A DNA stretch of 64,000 nucleotides. Source: Microcoleus sp. bin48.metabat.b7b8b9.023. GTDB taxonomy: Bacteria; Cyanobacteriota; Cyanobacteriia; Cyanobacteriales; Microcoleaceae. Below are positions 43,102 to 52,206 of the stretch, one piece after another (position 1 is the stretch's first letter; the number at the start of each line of letters is the position of its first letter). Both the position numbers and the translations under genes were made by a program. The DNA lies in assembly GCF_013299185.1 (NCBI RefSeq), contig NZ_JAAFKG010000006.1, positions 33,146 through 97,145 on the forward strand, written 5' to 3'. The notes beneath the pieces were generated by a model. That model saw nothing but the letters and a program-made list of their open reading frames with translations, searched no databases and had not been told where the DNA came from.

Positions 43102-43917
43102 ATGATTAAACAAAAATATAAATATGCCGACCTTTCTCAACGTCCCCACACAGATACCGTCCTGGAAAAACTCCCTGTAGAAGTTAAGGAGTGGGCAGAA
43201 AGCTTGCCTTGGAACCAGCGACGCTACGTTTTGTCCCTCTCCTACATATTGTGTGCATCTACTCCCGAGTTTCAAGCCGAATTCTTAGATGAGTACACAG
43301 CCGATGGCTTAGTCTCAAAAATGTTTGAAGATGTAGATACTCTACACCGAGTCAAAGAGTATTTAATCAGATTCCGAGTCAAAAAAGAATTAAACGAATC
43401 TGATTTAAGAAGCTACATCAAACAATTTTATATCCACTCATCTCAACAAGCGCTCCGGGAAACAGACCAATATTTAGAATCTGCACTGCGTTTCGTATTG
43501 AGTACAGAAGAACGGAATAATGTTTTTAACTACATTTTGGGTTTTGAATTTATTAAAATTGTGTTTCAAATGAGTTGGTTGCAACACGAAAGATTAGCCA
43601 GACTTCAAAAAAATCAGTCGCAGTTTATTGAAAGCTATATCAAGCCAATTCAACACGCACACAAAATTAATGCCATAATTGTACCGAAAGATGAGAGAAT
43701 CTTTTTTGCTAGACGCGCTTATTACGTTCAACAGCCTAACATTTCTTACACAAAACTTATCGAGTTAGTCATGGCTACTTTTACTACAGAAATGGTGACT
43801 CACTGCGGATTTTCGATCAGCCGCCACTCTCAAGCTATGCGCTTTGACTGCGATTACATTTACGATCCCCAACCAGAAGAAGCAAGATTTCCTACTGACT
43901 TGCAATTTATGAATTGA
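43102..43917 (+). CDS. conserved cyanobacterial protein of unknown function
   Basis: This 271-residue soluble helical protein opens KYADLSQRPHTDTVLEKLPVEVKEWAE... (first 20 shown is the diagnostic part) and includes RRYVLSLSYILCASTPEFQ and a C-terminal CGFSISRHSQAMRFDCDYIYD. I recognise the style of a conserved cyanobacterial family, sometimes mislabelled cobyrinic acid synthase, but no catalytic motif is visible. The start at 43102 follows an AT-rich leader of about 1 kb. It stands alone and its function is open. Confidence 0.75.
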   Translation: MIKQKYKYADLSQRPHTDTVLEKLPVEVKEWAESLPWNQRRYVLSLSYILCASTPEFQAEFLDEYTADGLVSKMFEDVDTLHRVKEYLIRFRVKKELNESDLRSYIKQFYIHSSQQALRETDQYLESALRFVLSTEERNNVFNYILGFEFIKIVFQMSWLQHERLARLQKNQSQFIESYIKPIQHAHKINAIIVPKDERIFFARRAYYVQQPNISYTKLIELVMATFTTEMVTHCGFSISRHSQAMRFDCDYIYDPQPEEARFPTDLQFMN

Positions 43918-44090
43918 CTCTACGCAGTAAAGTGTATGCTCCGCGTAAACCCTAGGTTGCTTTTTCTCTTTACTTTTAGTTTCGCGTTGCGCCCAGGATA
44001 GTTTTTGGAGCATCGGACTTCTAGTTTGCAGTTTAAAACCGGTTGTTCAGCCTGACTTTCTCTAAAATAGGACGGCTTTATCAATTGGCC
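43918..44090. other. gap beyond the cyanobacterial unknown
   Basis: Short AT/GC-mixed stretch without repeats or genes, between the gene at 43102 and the transporter relic on the other strand. Confidence 0.4.
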
Positions 44091-44270
44091 TTACGCTTGC
44101 GTTTGTTCAATTTCAAACCAGCTAACTATCACTCCCGCTAACGGAAGAGCCAGAAATATTCCTAAAAGTCCTGTCGCTCTCGCGCCTACTCACAGTGCAA
44201 AAAATACGACTACCGGATTGAGGTTAAGCGGATTTTGCTTGAGTCTCGGATGAATAAAGTTATCTTGAAA
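44091..44270 (-). pseudogene. AI-2E/PerM-family transporter, C-terminal relic
   Basis: The minus strand reads QDNFIHPRLKQNPLNLNPVV then VFFAL, a TGA, VGARATGLLGIFLALPLAGVIV and SWFEIEQTQA before a TAA. This is the conserved last stretch of AI-2E/YdiK-type membrane transporters, with an internal nonsense codon. The 5' side breaks at about 44270, one or two bases before a degenerate R5 heptamer (44273-44294). The rest of the gene is absent. Confidence 0.85.
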
Positions 44271-44667
44271 TAGTTGACAGTTGATGGTTGACCTGTGACA
44301 GAAAGAAGAGGGAAGAAGGAACAGCGAAGAGGGAAGAATGCAGTGCTTTCTCACTTCTGTCTGTGGTAAGGGTGGGTTCTGTTTACGATAAGTACGATCG
44401 CGCTCGCCATTGCCCAATCACACACAAAGGCGATCGCACAAACAGCCTTTGACACCCGAAAACCGCCTCGGAAACTCTTGGCGGTGCCAGTATTTGTCGC
44501 TTTGGGTGCCGCAACTAACACACAAACCCTCAAACAAAGCTGGCGCCCAAATACCCGGTTTCAGTCCCAGCCTCCAAAAATTTCAACTCTGCCTTGTGGC
44601 AGATAGTACGAACAGCTCAATTTTTGGGATACTAGAAATTAGCACTCAACTTAGCTGAGGAACAAAC
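44271..44667. other. 397-bp gap upstream of gshA
   Basis: Begins with a degenerate heptamer pair (TTGACAGTTGATGGTTGACC), then purine-rich GAAGAGGGAAGAAGG repeats, then GC-rich DNA with HIP1-like GCGATCGCAC. The gshA promoter is probably in 44560-44660. Confidence 0.5.
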
Positions 44668-45819
44668 GTGCTGCTATCAAAAGGCTTTGAAGTAGAAATG
44701 TATACCGGCACGCCCGAAGGTGAGGTTGTCGGTCTCTCCGATCGCATAGTCGCCGATCTAGAGGGATTTGTGCGGGAGCCTGATAGTCGCAATGTGGAGT
44801 ACACGACTGCCCCCCTGTGCAGCTACGATCGCCTGCTGTGCGCCCTAGTCAAGCCGCGAGTCCGGCTGCGCGAGTATCTCAAACAGTTGGGCGACTATAC
44901 CTTGCTCCCGGGAAGTACCCTGTCTCTCGGTGGGAGCGATCGATTTTACCGATCGGATCCCAACAACCCCTATCACACCTACATCGAGCAAACCTACGGC
45001 ACCAAAGTCGTCACTGCCAGCATTCACATCAACATCGGCATCTCCGAACCAGAAATGCTGATGCGCGCCATCCGCCTCGCCCGCGTCGAAGCACCGCTAT
45101 ACCTGGCATTGAGCGCTTCTTCCCCGTTCCTCGACGGCGAAGTCACGGGCTATCATTCTACCCGGTGGGGTTTGTTTCCCAAAACTCCCGCGATCGTCCC
45201 CCTGTTTGAAAGTCACAAGCATTACATCCAGTGGACTGAAGAACAGCTAGAACTCGGCAGTATGCAAAACGTCCGCCATTTGTGGTCTGCTGTGCGGCCA
45301 AATGGCGATCGTCGCCCCTACTGTCTCAACCGCCTCGAATTGAGAATTTGCGATCTTGAAGTCAATCCTCTGGCTTTGTTGGCCATCACTGCCTTGCTAG
45401 AAGCTCGTATTTGGCAGATGATGGAAGACCCCGGCTTAGACCCCTTAGCACTCAGCACCTTACCGGCCGCCACCCGCAATCAAGACTTAGTTGCCCTCAC
45501 CGACGCCAACGAAATTGCTGCATCCCGGAAAAGTTTGGATGCCGAACTCACCCACTGGCAAGACGGCAGAAAGATTTTGGCGCGAGATTGGATTGAGGAA
45601 ATTTACCAGGAAGTCTGGCCGATCGCCAAAAAACGCGGCTTTAGTTGCTTTCTCTCGCCGCTCAAAAAGATTCTCCGGGAAGGCAACACCGCCCAGCAGT
45701 GGTTGAAACTTCACGATCGCGGTTTGGACACCCGCAGTATTATTCTCCAAGGGATTGATGGGATGGCTCACCAGGAATGGGAGCTGGAAGACAATTTGTG
45801 CGGTCAGTTAGTCGCTTGA
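44668..45819 (+). CDS. gshA: glutamate-cysteine ligase, cyanobacterial type
   Basis: This 383-residue enzyme makes gamma-glutamylcysteine, the first step of glutathione synthesis. It belongs to the cyanobacterial GCS group: the opening LLSKGFEVEMYTGTPEGEVV, SRNVEYTTAPLCSYDRLL, the ASIHINIGI strand and the NRLELRICDLEVNPLALLAI segment are diagnostic. It starts with GTG at 44668 (preceded by GAGGAAC at about 44657), which fits the family start. It is transcribed alone toward trmL. Confidence 0.95.
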   Translation: MLLSKGFEVEMYTGTPEGEVVGLSDRIVADLEGFVREPDSRNVEYTTAPLCSYDRLLCALVKPRVRLREYLKQLGDYTLLPGSTLSLGGSDRFYRSDPNNPYHTYIEQTYGTKVVTASIHINIGISEPEMLMRAIRLARVEAPLYLALSASSPFLDGEVTGYHSTRWGLFPKTPAIVPLFESHKHYIQWTEEQLELGSMQNVRHLWSAVRPNGDRRPYCLNRLELRICDLEVNPLALLAITALLEARIWQMMEDPGLDPLALSTLPAATRNQDLVALTDANEIAASRKSLDAELTHWQDGRKILARDWIEEIYQEVWPIAKKRGFSCFLSPLKKILREGNTAQQWLKLHDRGLDTRSIILQGIDGMAHQEWELEDNLCGQLVA

Positions 45820-46013
45820 ACAGTAGCAGTGCAAAACAAATCAGAATATTTAATCAATGGCAGCCAGCACCTGTTATAAATAAAAGCTATGAATAGTATC
45901 TACCTTTGGGTAGATTTCTAAATGTGCCAATAGCTGTATTTTTTGCTTTGATAGCAACTGCCAAGACGTGCTTAATCGCTGAAACCATTGCTATCCTTGG
46001 GGCGATGGGGGTT

Positions 46014-46070
46014 GTCAACTGTCAACTGTCAACTGTCAACTGTCAACTGTCAACTGTCAACTGTCAACTG
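46014..46070 (-). repeat. R5 heptamer array, longest copy, between gshA and trmL
   Basis: Eight CAACTGT units (reverse orientation). Read on the plus strand this array has no stop in any frame. It ends 11 bp before the trmL start, and the join CAACTGTTTAAAGC is the same as at 61810-61823. The ~110-bp R5 tail is not evident on its left side. Confidence 0.9.
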
Positions 46071-46081
46071 TTTAAAGCTTC

Positions 46082-46543
46082 ATGCCCCAACTTGTCTTGA
46101 TTCACCCGCAAATTCCCCCGAATACTGGCAATATCGCCCGCACTTGCGCTGCCACAGGCACTACATTGCATTTAGTCGGCCCGCTGGGGTTTGAAATTAG
46201 CGATCGCTACCTGAAAAGGGCCGGCTTAGATTATTGGCCCTATGTCAATCTCCACTGTCACGAAGACTTAGCTGCTTTTGAGATATTTCAGCAGGAGCGA
46301 GGAGGGCGAACGATCGGATTCAGCACTGGTGGACGATGCAGTTATACCCAATTCCAATTTCAGCCCAGCGACTGGTTGATGTTTGGCTCAGAAACTGTCG
46401 GCATTCCTAAATTGGTCTTGGATGCCTGTGATGCCACAGTTTTTATTCCCATGAGCCAGCCTGGAGTCAGGAGTTTGAATCTCTCTGTCAGCGCCGCTGT
46501 AGGTTTATTTGAGGCTAAACGACAGTTGGGCGAACTCGGATAA
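46082..46543 (+). CDS. trmL: tRNA (cytidine/uridine-2'-O-)-methyltransferase
   Basis: This 153-residue SPOUT-class enzyme 2'-O-methylates position 34 of tRNA-Leu. It is recognised by the opening LVLIHPQIPPNTGNIARTCA, the GPLGFEISDRYLKRAGLDYW segment, the knotted SAM-binding region LMFGSETVGIPK and the C-terminal IPMSQPGVRSLNLSVSAAV. Length is typical for TrmL. The R5 heptamer array ends immediately upstream, so its leader and ribosome site are largely repeat DNA (TTTAAAGCTTC). Confidence 0.95.
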   Translation: MPQLVLIHPQIPPNTGNIARTCAATGTTLHLVGPLGFEISDRYLKRAGLDYWPYVNLHCHEDLAAFEIFQQERGGRTIGFSTGGRCSYTQFQFQPSDWLMFGSETVGIPKLVLDACDATVFIPMSQPGVRSLNLSVSAAVGLFEAKRQLGELG

Positions 46544-46839
46544 ATCGCGATCGACAGATACATACATATATAGATATTTAATAGCTGTCGGCTACAGCCA
46601 ACTCTCGTTTTAAATATAAGAAATTTGTATCAAAGCGGTGAAAATCTAGATAGCGGAGATTAATATATTTTATTCATCCAAAAACAGATTGTTATCAGTA
46701 ATACCAAATTAGTCGCTGCGAGGATGTAGCCACAAAAACAGAGGATTTCAGCGATTTAAGGCGCCAGGGATCGGCTGATTGTGCCTGAAGGCTATTGATA
46801 TCTAGTGAATATACGGTTGTAGGTTGTCCGGAAATTAGC
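46544..46839. other. first half of the 590-bp trmL-M23 gap
   Basis: AT-rich; a small GCTGTCGGCTACAGCC-type hairpin lies near 46580, likely the trmL terminator. The M23 gene promoter is expected near 46650-46830. Confidence 0.5.
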
Positions 46840-46935
46840 ATAGAGTCGGACAATAGGTGAGAGTCTTAGCCTGTGCGGGAACGGATATTTTATGTATTCG
46901 TTCCAACTATTGCGGTGTAAGGCTTGTGGGGTGTA
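46840..46935 (+). promoter_or_regulatory. candidate structured 5' leader of the LysM/M23 gene
   Basis: Nested helices can be drawn: TGTCCG/CGGACA at 46827-46854; AGCCT/AGGCT enclosing GGAACG/CGTTCC at about 46868-46923. The region lies 200-300 bp before a cell-wall gene and contains no frame. Cyclic-di-AMP riboswitches precede cell-wall genes in cyanobacteria, but I cannot match that consensus here, so the class is unknown. Confidence 0.4.
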
Positions 46936-47134
46936 ATTGCAGCGGGTTTGACCGAGAATTTTAAAAATTATTACGGTTCGAGCTTGTCTAAATTAAAAAA
47001 GCAAGGTAATCTTGCCTAAGCACGATCGCTTTCAACAATCAGAATATTTTTGGTTGTTGATTTAAATTCAGCATCATGCAATCCCTTGAGTGTTTCCAAG
47101 GACAGTTAGCGCTTCTCAGTAGGAGGTCGTTTTT

Positions 47135-49555
47135 TTGAAACGAACATATCCCCAAAAAAATAAGCCTGTTCAGGCTAGTGAAATCGACAGAGACGGTTCT
47201 GCGGAACCGTCCAAGCAGACAACGCTCAGCACAGGCAGAGTTCGCTCTCTCGCCACGATCGGGCTGGCAATATCGGTAGGTGCTTCTGGCATCCTGCTGC
47301 CGAGAAACGGAGACAGCGCTCGCGCGTCTGAACTCACACCGACAGCAGAATCGACCGTTGAATTAAAGCCTGTATCGACCAACGGGCCCGCTACCACCGG
47401 ACAAGTTGACGGCTCCTCAGCCGAACAGGCAGGGGTTAAGGTTCAGCAGGGACAAACCCTTTGGGATCTGTCTCGGGACTATGAAATTGAACCGAAGGCA
47501 CTAGCAACTGCCAACGGCATCAAACCCGATACCGCACTCCAAGCCGGCCAAGAACTTAGAATTCCGGAGGCTCTAGAAGCCTCGCCACAAGAGAACCCTG
47601 GCAATACTGCCACAGTCAATCCAGAACAAAAATTAAATCTAACTGGCTCCGAGTCGTTGGATAGTGCAGCCCAGTACGGGCAGCCAACGGCAACGCCAGA
47701 GATGGCGACGGTACCGGCACAAAGCTCGATCGACAGCCCGAACGCAGACGGGGCGATCGACAGTTTGAAAAAACAGGAAAACCGCACTACAGCATCAGGT
47801 CGGTCCCTGTTGGACTCTGAGGTGGGAGCAAATTCATCTACACCTGCTGTACCGACGGTGGCATCCCCCGAATATGCCACCTCGCCAGCAATTCCTGACC
47901 TCAGGGCCACACCTGTAATTCCCAATGCCTCGGTGGGTCAAGCAGCATCGACCGATCGATCGTTGGAGTCCATTGAACAGTCTCTCGCAACACCTAGTTT
48001 GCCCTCCGCTGTGGTAGTGTCCCCAGCAGGCAGTAGCGCAGGACCAGCCCAGGGGCTCTACAACGTGCGCCCGGGAGATACGTTAGATGCGATCGCCTCT
48101 AATTACCGGGTATCGCCCAAAGAGCTGATCGCCGTCAACAAGCTGGGCAATCCCAACTTGCTGAATGTCAATCAACGGCTGAAAATTCCCAACGTTCGGT
48201 CAAATAATCCAGCGGTGCAGGCGGCAGCATCTGATTCTGCCTCTAACTCTACATCTGTCTGGTCGGCGACTTCGGTTCCCGCATCTTTGAACCCCAGTTC
48301 GTCTACCTCCGAAATAACCAGTGCTGGCGTTGCAGCACCCGCCCCAAAAGTGGCGGTTGTCTCTCCCTTGGGGAACTTGGAAGGTCTGAACAATATTTCA
48401 GCGCCGATGGTTCCCAAAATTAACAGCATTCCGCTAACTCAAGTTTCTCAAACCATTAGCGACAACAGAAAGCTGGAACTTCAAGGCGAACCAACATTTA
48501 CAGGTGCCGTTGACACCAGCGCCCTGCCCCAGCCAGCAAGTGCAACTGCTAGCAACGTCGCTGTTGCATACCCGCAGCCGATGGGCTTGCAAAATGTTAG
48601 CGCCCAGGGTTTAAATCCCGCTCCCACGAACGCTGTAATTGAGTCGAATGCCGAGGATCTACCCACCGCTACCGCTCTCAACCCTTATTCCGAACGTTTG
48701 AGAGCAGAAGTTGTCAGACTGCGAGAGGAATATCGCGCCGAGCGCAATTCGATCGGGGCAAATGCGGTTTCCCTGGCTCCAACTGAGGGCCCAGAAGCGA
48801 AACTCGCCTCCAACCCGTCTGAAGAACTCCCAAGCGTCAATCCCGACCTCTACACCCCCGAATACGCTGGAGCGGTGCAGAATGAAATCGGCAGACCGCC
48901 GTCGAGAGGGTGGTCTCAGGAAGTTCAGAAACAGCAGCAAGAGCGTTTCGATCCCGCTCGTGCAGCCGAACTGCAACCGATCAACCTAACGCCGACCTCT
49001 ACTCAAGAACGACCGGTGGTAGCAACTGCTCCTTTGGGTTCCGAGGGTTATGACCCCCTGAGCAACCCGTCTTTGGGACGCATGGTTTCTCCAGAACTGC
49101 CTCCACTTTCGGGCGCTGATACTTATCTCCCTAACGGCGGCGGCAAACAGCAGTCGGCTAACGGATTGATTTGGCCGGCTAAGGGCGTTCTCACTTCTGG
49201 CTACGGCTGGCGCTGGGGACGGATGCACAAGGGAATTGATATTGCAGGGCCGATCGGCACGCCAATTATGGCCGCCGACAGCGGGGTGGTTACCTATGCA
49301 GACTGGAACGACGGAGGCTACGGCTATCTGGTGGAAATTACCCATCCAGACGGATCAGAAACGATCTACGCCCACAACAGCCGAATTTTGGTGCAAAAGG
49401 GTCAGAAGGTCGAGCGCGGCGAACAGATTTCAGAAATGGGCAGCACCGGCTTCAGTACCGGGCCGCACTTGCACTTTGAAATCCATCCCGCCGGACAGGG
49501 TGCTGTCAATCCAATGGCTTTTCTGCCTAACGATACCTCCAGCGCTTCTCGATAA
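47135..49555 (+). CDS. LysM-domain M23 (lysostaphin-type) peptidoglycan endopeptidase
   Basis: This 806-residue secreted or envelope protein starts with TTG at 47135, set by an excellent AGGAGG 8 bp upstream. A hydrophobic segment LATIGLAISVGASGILLP near residue 40 could be a signal anchor. LysM 1 spans about 102-146 (GQTLWDLSRDYEIEP), LysM 2 about 308-352 (PGDTLDAIASNYRVSP). Long Ser/Ala/Pro-rich linkers and a short coiled coil (RLRAEVVRLREEYRAERN) lead to M23 at about 670-800 with HKGIDI (His698) and HLHFE (778-782). The zinc ligands appear intact, so it may be an active amidase/endopeptidase or an NlpD-like activator. Confidence 0.93.
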   Translation: MKRTYPQKNKPVQASEIDRDGSAEPSKQTTLSTGRVRSLATIGLAISVGASGILLPRNGDSARASELTPTAESTVELKPVSTNGPATTGQVDGSSAEQAGVKVQQGQTLWDLSRDYEIEPKALATANGIKPDTALQAGQELRIPEALEASPQENPGNTATVNPEQKLNLTGSESLDSAAQYGQPTATPEMATVPAQSSIDSPNADGAIDSLKKQENRTTASGRSLLDSEVGANSSTPAVPTVASPEYATSPAIPDLRATPVIPNASVGQAASTDRSLESIEQSLATPSLPSAVVVSPAGSSAGPAQGLYNVRPGDTLDAIASNYRVSPKELIAVNKLGNPNLLNVNQRLKIPNVRSNNPAVQAAASDSASNSTSVWSATSVPASLNPSSSTSEITSAGVAAPAPKVAVVSPLGNLEGLNNISAPMVPKINSIPLTQVSQTISDNRKLELQGEPTFTGAVDTSALPQPASATASNVAVAYPQPMGLQNVSAQGLNPAPTNAVIESNAEDLPTATALNPYSERLRAEVVRLREEYRAERNSIGANAVSLAPTEGPEAKLASNPSEELPSVNPDLYTPEYAGAVQNEIGRPPSRGWSQEVQKQQQERFDPARAAELQPINLTPTSTQERPVVATAPLGSEGYDPLSNPSLGRMVSPELPPLSGADTYLPNGGGKQQSANGLIWPAKGVLTSGYGWRWGRMHKGIDIAGPIGTPIMAADSGVVTYADWNDGGYGYLVEITHPDGSETIYAHNSRILVQKGQKVERGEQISEMGSTGFSTGPHLHFEIHPAGQGAVNPMAFLPNDTSSASR

Positions 49556-49693
49556 CGACTGGTCTGAAGTTATGGGTTTTGAATCATTACCAAAACTCAT
49601 AACTTAGATCGGAAGGTATGAGAAATTCGGTTGTTGGGAATAGAGACATATTTCCACCTACCGTGCTACGATGGTAAATCGTGAAGTAAGTTT

Positions 49694-49766
49694 GGCTCAG
49701 TGGCGCAGTGGTTAGCGCAGGGGACTCATAAGCCCAAGGTCGCAGGTTCAAATCCCGCCTGAGCCA
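49694..49766 (+). tRNA. tRNA-Met (anticodon CAT)
   Basis: 73-nt cloverleaf with acceptor stem GGCTCAG / CTGAGCC, discriminator A, anticodon loop CTCATAA and T-loop GGTTCAAATCCC. No CCA is encoded. The anticodon stem and T stem each have a mismatch or non-canonical pair by eye. The absence of initiator features (three G-C pairs in the anticodon stem with GGG/CCC) was not tested; elongator Met or tRNA-Ile2 (lysidine) remain possible. Confidence 0.9.
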
Positions 49767-49777
49767 TGATTTAATAG

Positions 49778-49815
49778 AAAAAATCACGCTCTCTATTTTG
49801 AGAGCGTGATTTTTT
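49778..49815 (+). terminator. intrinsic terminator after tRNA-Met
   Basis: Perfect stem AAAAAATCACGCTCTC / GAGAGCGTGATTTTTT with a loop of about 6 nt, ending in a T run 12 bp past the tRNA. One of the strongest terminators in the window. Confidence 0.93.
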
Positions 49816-49893
49816 AGACTTGCCGAGAACATACTTGTAGTCGTTATGAGTATGATATATTTGTAACAGTTCGTAAAAAAGGAAACAAAATCT

Positions 49894-50493
49894 ATGACAA
49901 GTGAATGCCTCCGGGTTGGTCAAGCTGCACCCGATTTCGCAGCAACAGCCGTAGTGGATCAGGAATTCAAGACAGTTAAACTGTCAGACTATAAAGGCAA
50001 AAAGTATGTAGTCCTGTTCTTCTACCCCTTGGACTTCACCTTTGTGTGCCCAACTGAGATTACAGCATTTAGCGATCGCCATGAGGACTTCAAGAAAATC
50101 GATACCGAAATCCTCGGCGTCTCAGTTGACAGCGAATTCTCTCACCTCGCTTGGATACAAACAGACCGCAAATCCGGCGGTGTCGGCGACCTCAACTATC
50201 CGTTAGTAGCTGACCTCAAAAAAACCATCAGTTCCGACTACAACGTCCTCGACCCAGAAGCAGGTATTGCCCTCAGAGGTCTGTTCATCATCGACAAAGA
50301 AGGCATCATCCAACACTCTACTATCAACAACCTTGCCTTCGGCCGTAACGTAGACGAAACTCTCCGCACTCTGCAAGCTATCCAACACGTCCAGTCTCAC
50401 CCCGATGAAGTTTGTCCCGCAGGCTGGCAGCCCGGTGACAAAACCATGACACCCGATCCAGTTAAGTCCAAAGTATTCTTTGCTGCTGTCTAA
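49894..50493 (+). CDS. typical 2-Cys peroxiredoxin
   Basis: This 199-residue thiol peroxidase reduces peroxides using thioredoxin. The peroxidatic Cys52 lies in [17 protein letters not shown], with the resolving Cys174 in [17 protein letters not shown] is the GGLG-like motif tied to sensitivity to overoxidation. The ribosome site AAGGAAAC lies just before 49894. It may form a tandem with the second peroxiredoxin-like gene downstream, although repeat DNA separates them. Confidence 0.96.
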   Translation: MTSECLRVGQAAPDFAATAVVDQEFKTVKLSDYKGKKYVVLFFYPLDFTFVCPTEITAFSDRHEDFKKIDTEILGVSVDSEFSHLAWIQTDRKSGGVGDLNYPLVADLKKTISSDYNVLDPEAGIALRGLFIIDKEGIIQHSTINNLAFGRNVDETLRTLQAIQHVQSHPDEVCPAGWQPGDKTMTPDPVKSKVFFAAV

Positions 50494-50553
50494 CTCGATC
50501 GTTTTGAGTTGTAGGGCGGCGCCTGTGAGTGTCCGCCCTCGAAACTTTCGGTG

Positions 50554-50606
50554 CAATGCCCAATGCCCATTGCCCTATGCCCAATGCCCAATTCCCCATT
50601 CCCAAA
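50554..50606. repeat. CAATGCCCAATGCCC microsatellite
   Basis: Imperfect CAATGCCC / ATTCCCCA units between the two peroxiredoxin genes. An in-frame ATG at 50529 would translate them, so the real start of the second gene is taken downstream. Confidence 0.85.
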
Positions 50607-50615
50607 TTAGCAAAT

Positions 50616-51155
50616 ATGCTGACTTCTACTGATTTTAGCGGCTTGTTAAATCAGCGGTTTTTCCAAAATTTATTGCCTGTTCCCGCGACTAATGTTCTGA
50701 AGCTGGGACAGAGGACACCAGATTTTGAATTGCCGGATATTAATAATGGCAAATTGGTGCGGCTGTCGAACTATCGGGGCGATAAGCCGGTAGTTCTGGC
50801 TTTTACGCGGATTTTTACTGAAAAGCAATATTGTCCTTTCTGTTTTCCTCACATTAAAGCTTTGAATGAAAAGTGGGAACAGTTTGCCGATCGCAATATA
50901 GAATTATTGATGGTAACAAGCACCGACGATCGCCAAAGCCAAATTGTAGCTAGAGATTTAGGCTTGAAAATGCCTCTGCTCTCCGATCCAGCCGTAAAAG
51001 TGTTTCGGGCCTATGAAACCGGTCAAGCTTTGGGTGCTCCTTTGCCGGCTCAGTTTGTTTTGGATGCAGATGGCAAACTCCTATATAAACATTTGTTTTC
51101 GTTCATAGACCACAATGCTAGTGTGGAAACTTTGCTGAACTCTCTGCCAAATTAG
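50616..51155 (+). CDS. peroxiredoxin-like (AhpC/TSA) protein
   Basis: Start chosen at 50616 (MLTSTDFSGLLNQRFFQNLL), giving 179 residues; the ATG at 50529 would prepend repeat-encoded PNAHCPMPNAQFPIP and is rejected. The thioredoxin fold shows LGQRTPDFELPD, then the CPFC pair in KQYCPFCFPH, where the first Cys is at the peroxidatic place. It resembles the peroxiredoxin-like/PrxQ-side branch and may reduce lipid or alkyl peroxides. It stands 123 bp after the 2-Cys enzyme. Confidence 0.87.
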   Translation: MLTSTDFSGLLNQRFFQNLLPVPATNVLKLGQRTPDFELPDINNGKLVRLSNYRGDKPVVLAFTRIFTEKQYCPFCFPHIKALNEKWEQFADRNIELLMVTSTDDRQSQIVARDLGLKMPLLSDPAVKVFRAYETGQALGAPLPAQFVLDADGKLLYKHLFSFIDHNASVETLLNSLPN

Positions 51156-51180
51156 TGCACAGTTTGTAGCTAGTAGTTGG

Positions 51181-51244
51181 GTAAGGTGTGTCGCTGTGGA
51201 ATTTTCGATTTTGGTTGAGATTTTCTGCAAGCGACGCACCTTAC
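51181..51244. repeat. R6 hairpin after the second peroxiredoxin
   Basis: GTAAGGTGTGTCGC and GCGACGCACCTTAC arms with the loop homologous to 28026-28090. A compensatory pair change (GTAAGG/CCTTAC against GTAGGG/CCCTAC) supports selection for structure. Likely terminator. Confidence 0.8.
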
Positions 51245-51284
51245 GGCAAGATAGAGCGGACTGAAGTCCGCACTACGAACCTTT

Positions 51285-51497
51285 TTAAAATAGAAAATCA
51301 GTGGTGTCTATCGCCCCAGCATTTACCCCAATTAAGGAAGCTAAAACTTGCCCGTTGGATACTAGCTTAATCAAAGTTCGATCGCTATTTTGACTGACAT
51401 CTAATTGTGGAAAAGTCAAGCTATTGGTGAGGAAAATCAAATCTTTTCCATCCTCAAAATCGACAATTGTATCGATCGCACCATCAGCAGATAGCAA
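51285..51497 (-). pseudogene. C-terminal fragment of an RTX/calcium-binding-type secreted protein
   Basis: 70 codons reading DGAIDTIVDFEDGKDLIFL then LTFPQLDVSQNSDRTLI and VLASLIGVNAGAIDTTDFLF. This is the typical final module of large cyanobacterial haemolysin-type proteins, which carry secretion signals there. There is no glycine-rich repeat region upstream, and the upstream DNA does not continue the frame, so it is probably a relic. Its 3' end abuts an R1 hairpin. Confidence 0.7.
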
Positions 51498-52206
51498 TAT
51501 GGTAAACAGTTTTCTCTAATAGTAACTTACTCTATCCTTTCCTGAGCGGGCACTACCCCGAAATCCTCGATAATCTTTTTAGAACTTCACCTGACGCACC
51601 CTACCAGTCGATCGTCCTGTGATAGTTGCGTAATAAGTGTTCTACTGAAATTAATCGGTCAAAAATTGCAATAAAATCCCTCTAAGGTTTGAATACTCAA
51701 ACCTTTTTGGGTTAAAATATATAGCAATGCACCGCTGACTAAAATGAAGATAACCGATTTCTGTGAACCCAATATAAACAGGTAGATACTACTTAAACGA
51801 TTTTTTTACAAAAATATATAATATATAAGTAATGACTTTGACAACAAGTATGATTGATGACTAGGTAATAAGAATTATCATGATAATTCCTGGGAAAATA
51901 TGAGGTTTGTTAGCAGGGCGATCGATCGCTATTGAGGAAAACTGAGGAAAACTGAGGTTTGTTAAATCCCAAATAAATCCGAGGTAGATCGAAGTGATGT
52001 CATCACCTCGATCGCGAAGCCCTCGCAGACGATCGCACTTTTAACCCCAACTATCTTAATAAAAATACATAAAACTCCTGCGATCGCCCAATCACTCATC
52101 TAGTGATAAATACTCATTGTGCCAATTGTTAGGGCGGAATGTGGAGATGTGCGATCGACTGTAAAGTAGGCTATAGCTGGAATGTAGCTAGTAGCAGTTT
52201 AAGCCG
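51498..52206. other. 709-bp gap before the giant membrane protein gene
   Basis: Contains an R6 half copy near 51590, a terminator-like hairpin at 51684-51708, AT-rich DNA at 51720-51900, then several HIP1-related sites (GCGATCGATCGC near 51920, CGATCGCACT near 52032). The promoter of the 52207 gene is probably in 52100-52200. No gene is visible. Confidence 0.55.
51684..51708 (+). terminator. hairpin AAGGTTTGA / TCAAACCTT with T run
   Basis: A 9-bp perfect stem with a 4-nt loop (ATAC) followed by TTTTT-type sequence. No gene is seen close upstream, so it may end an unrecognised small RNA or be a relic. Confidence 0.6.

Noticed and set aside
46840..46935. Assigning the M23 leader to the c-di-AMP (ydaO) riboswitch
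   Set aside because: The consensus motifs could not be found by eye; left as an unclassified structure.
49587..49832. Minus-strand frame across the tRNA-Met and its terminator
   Set aside because: Reads the tRNA in reverse; non-coding.
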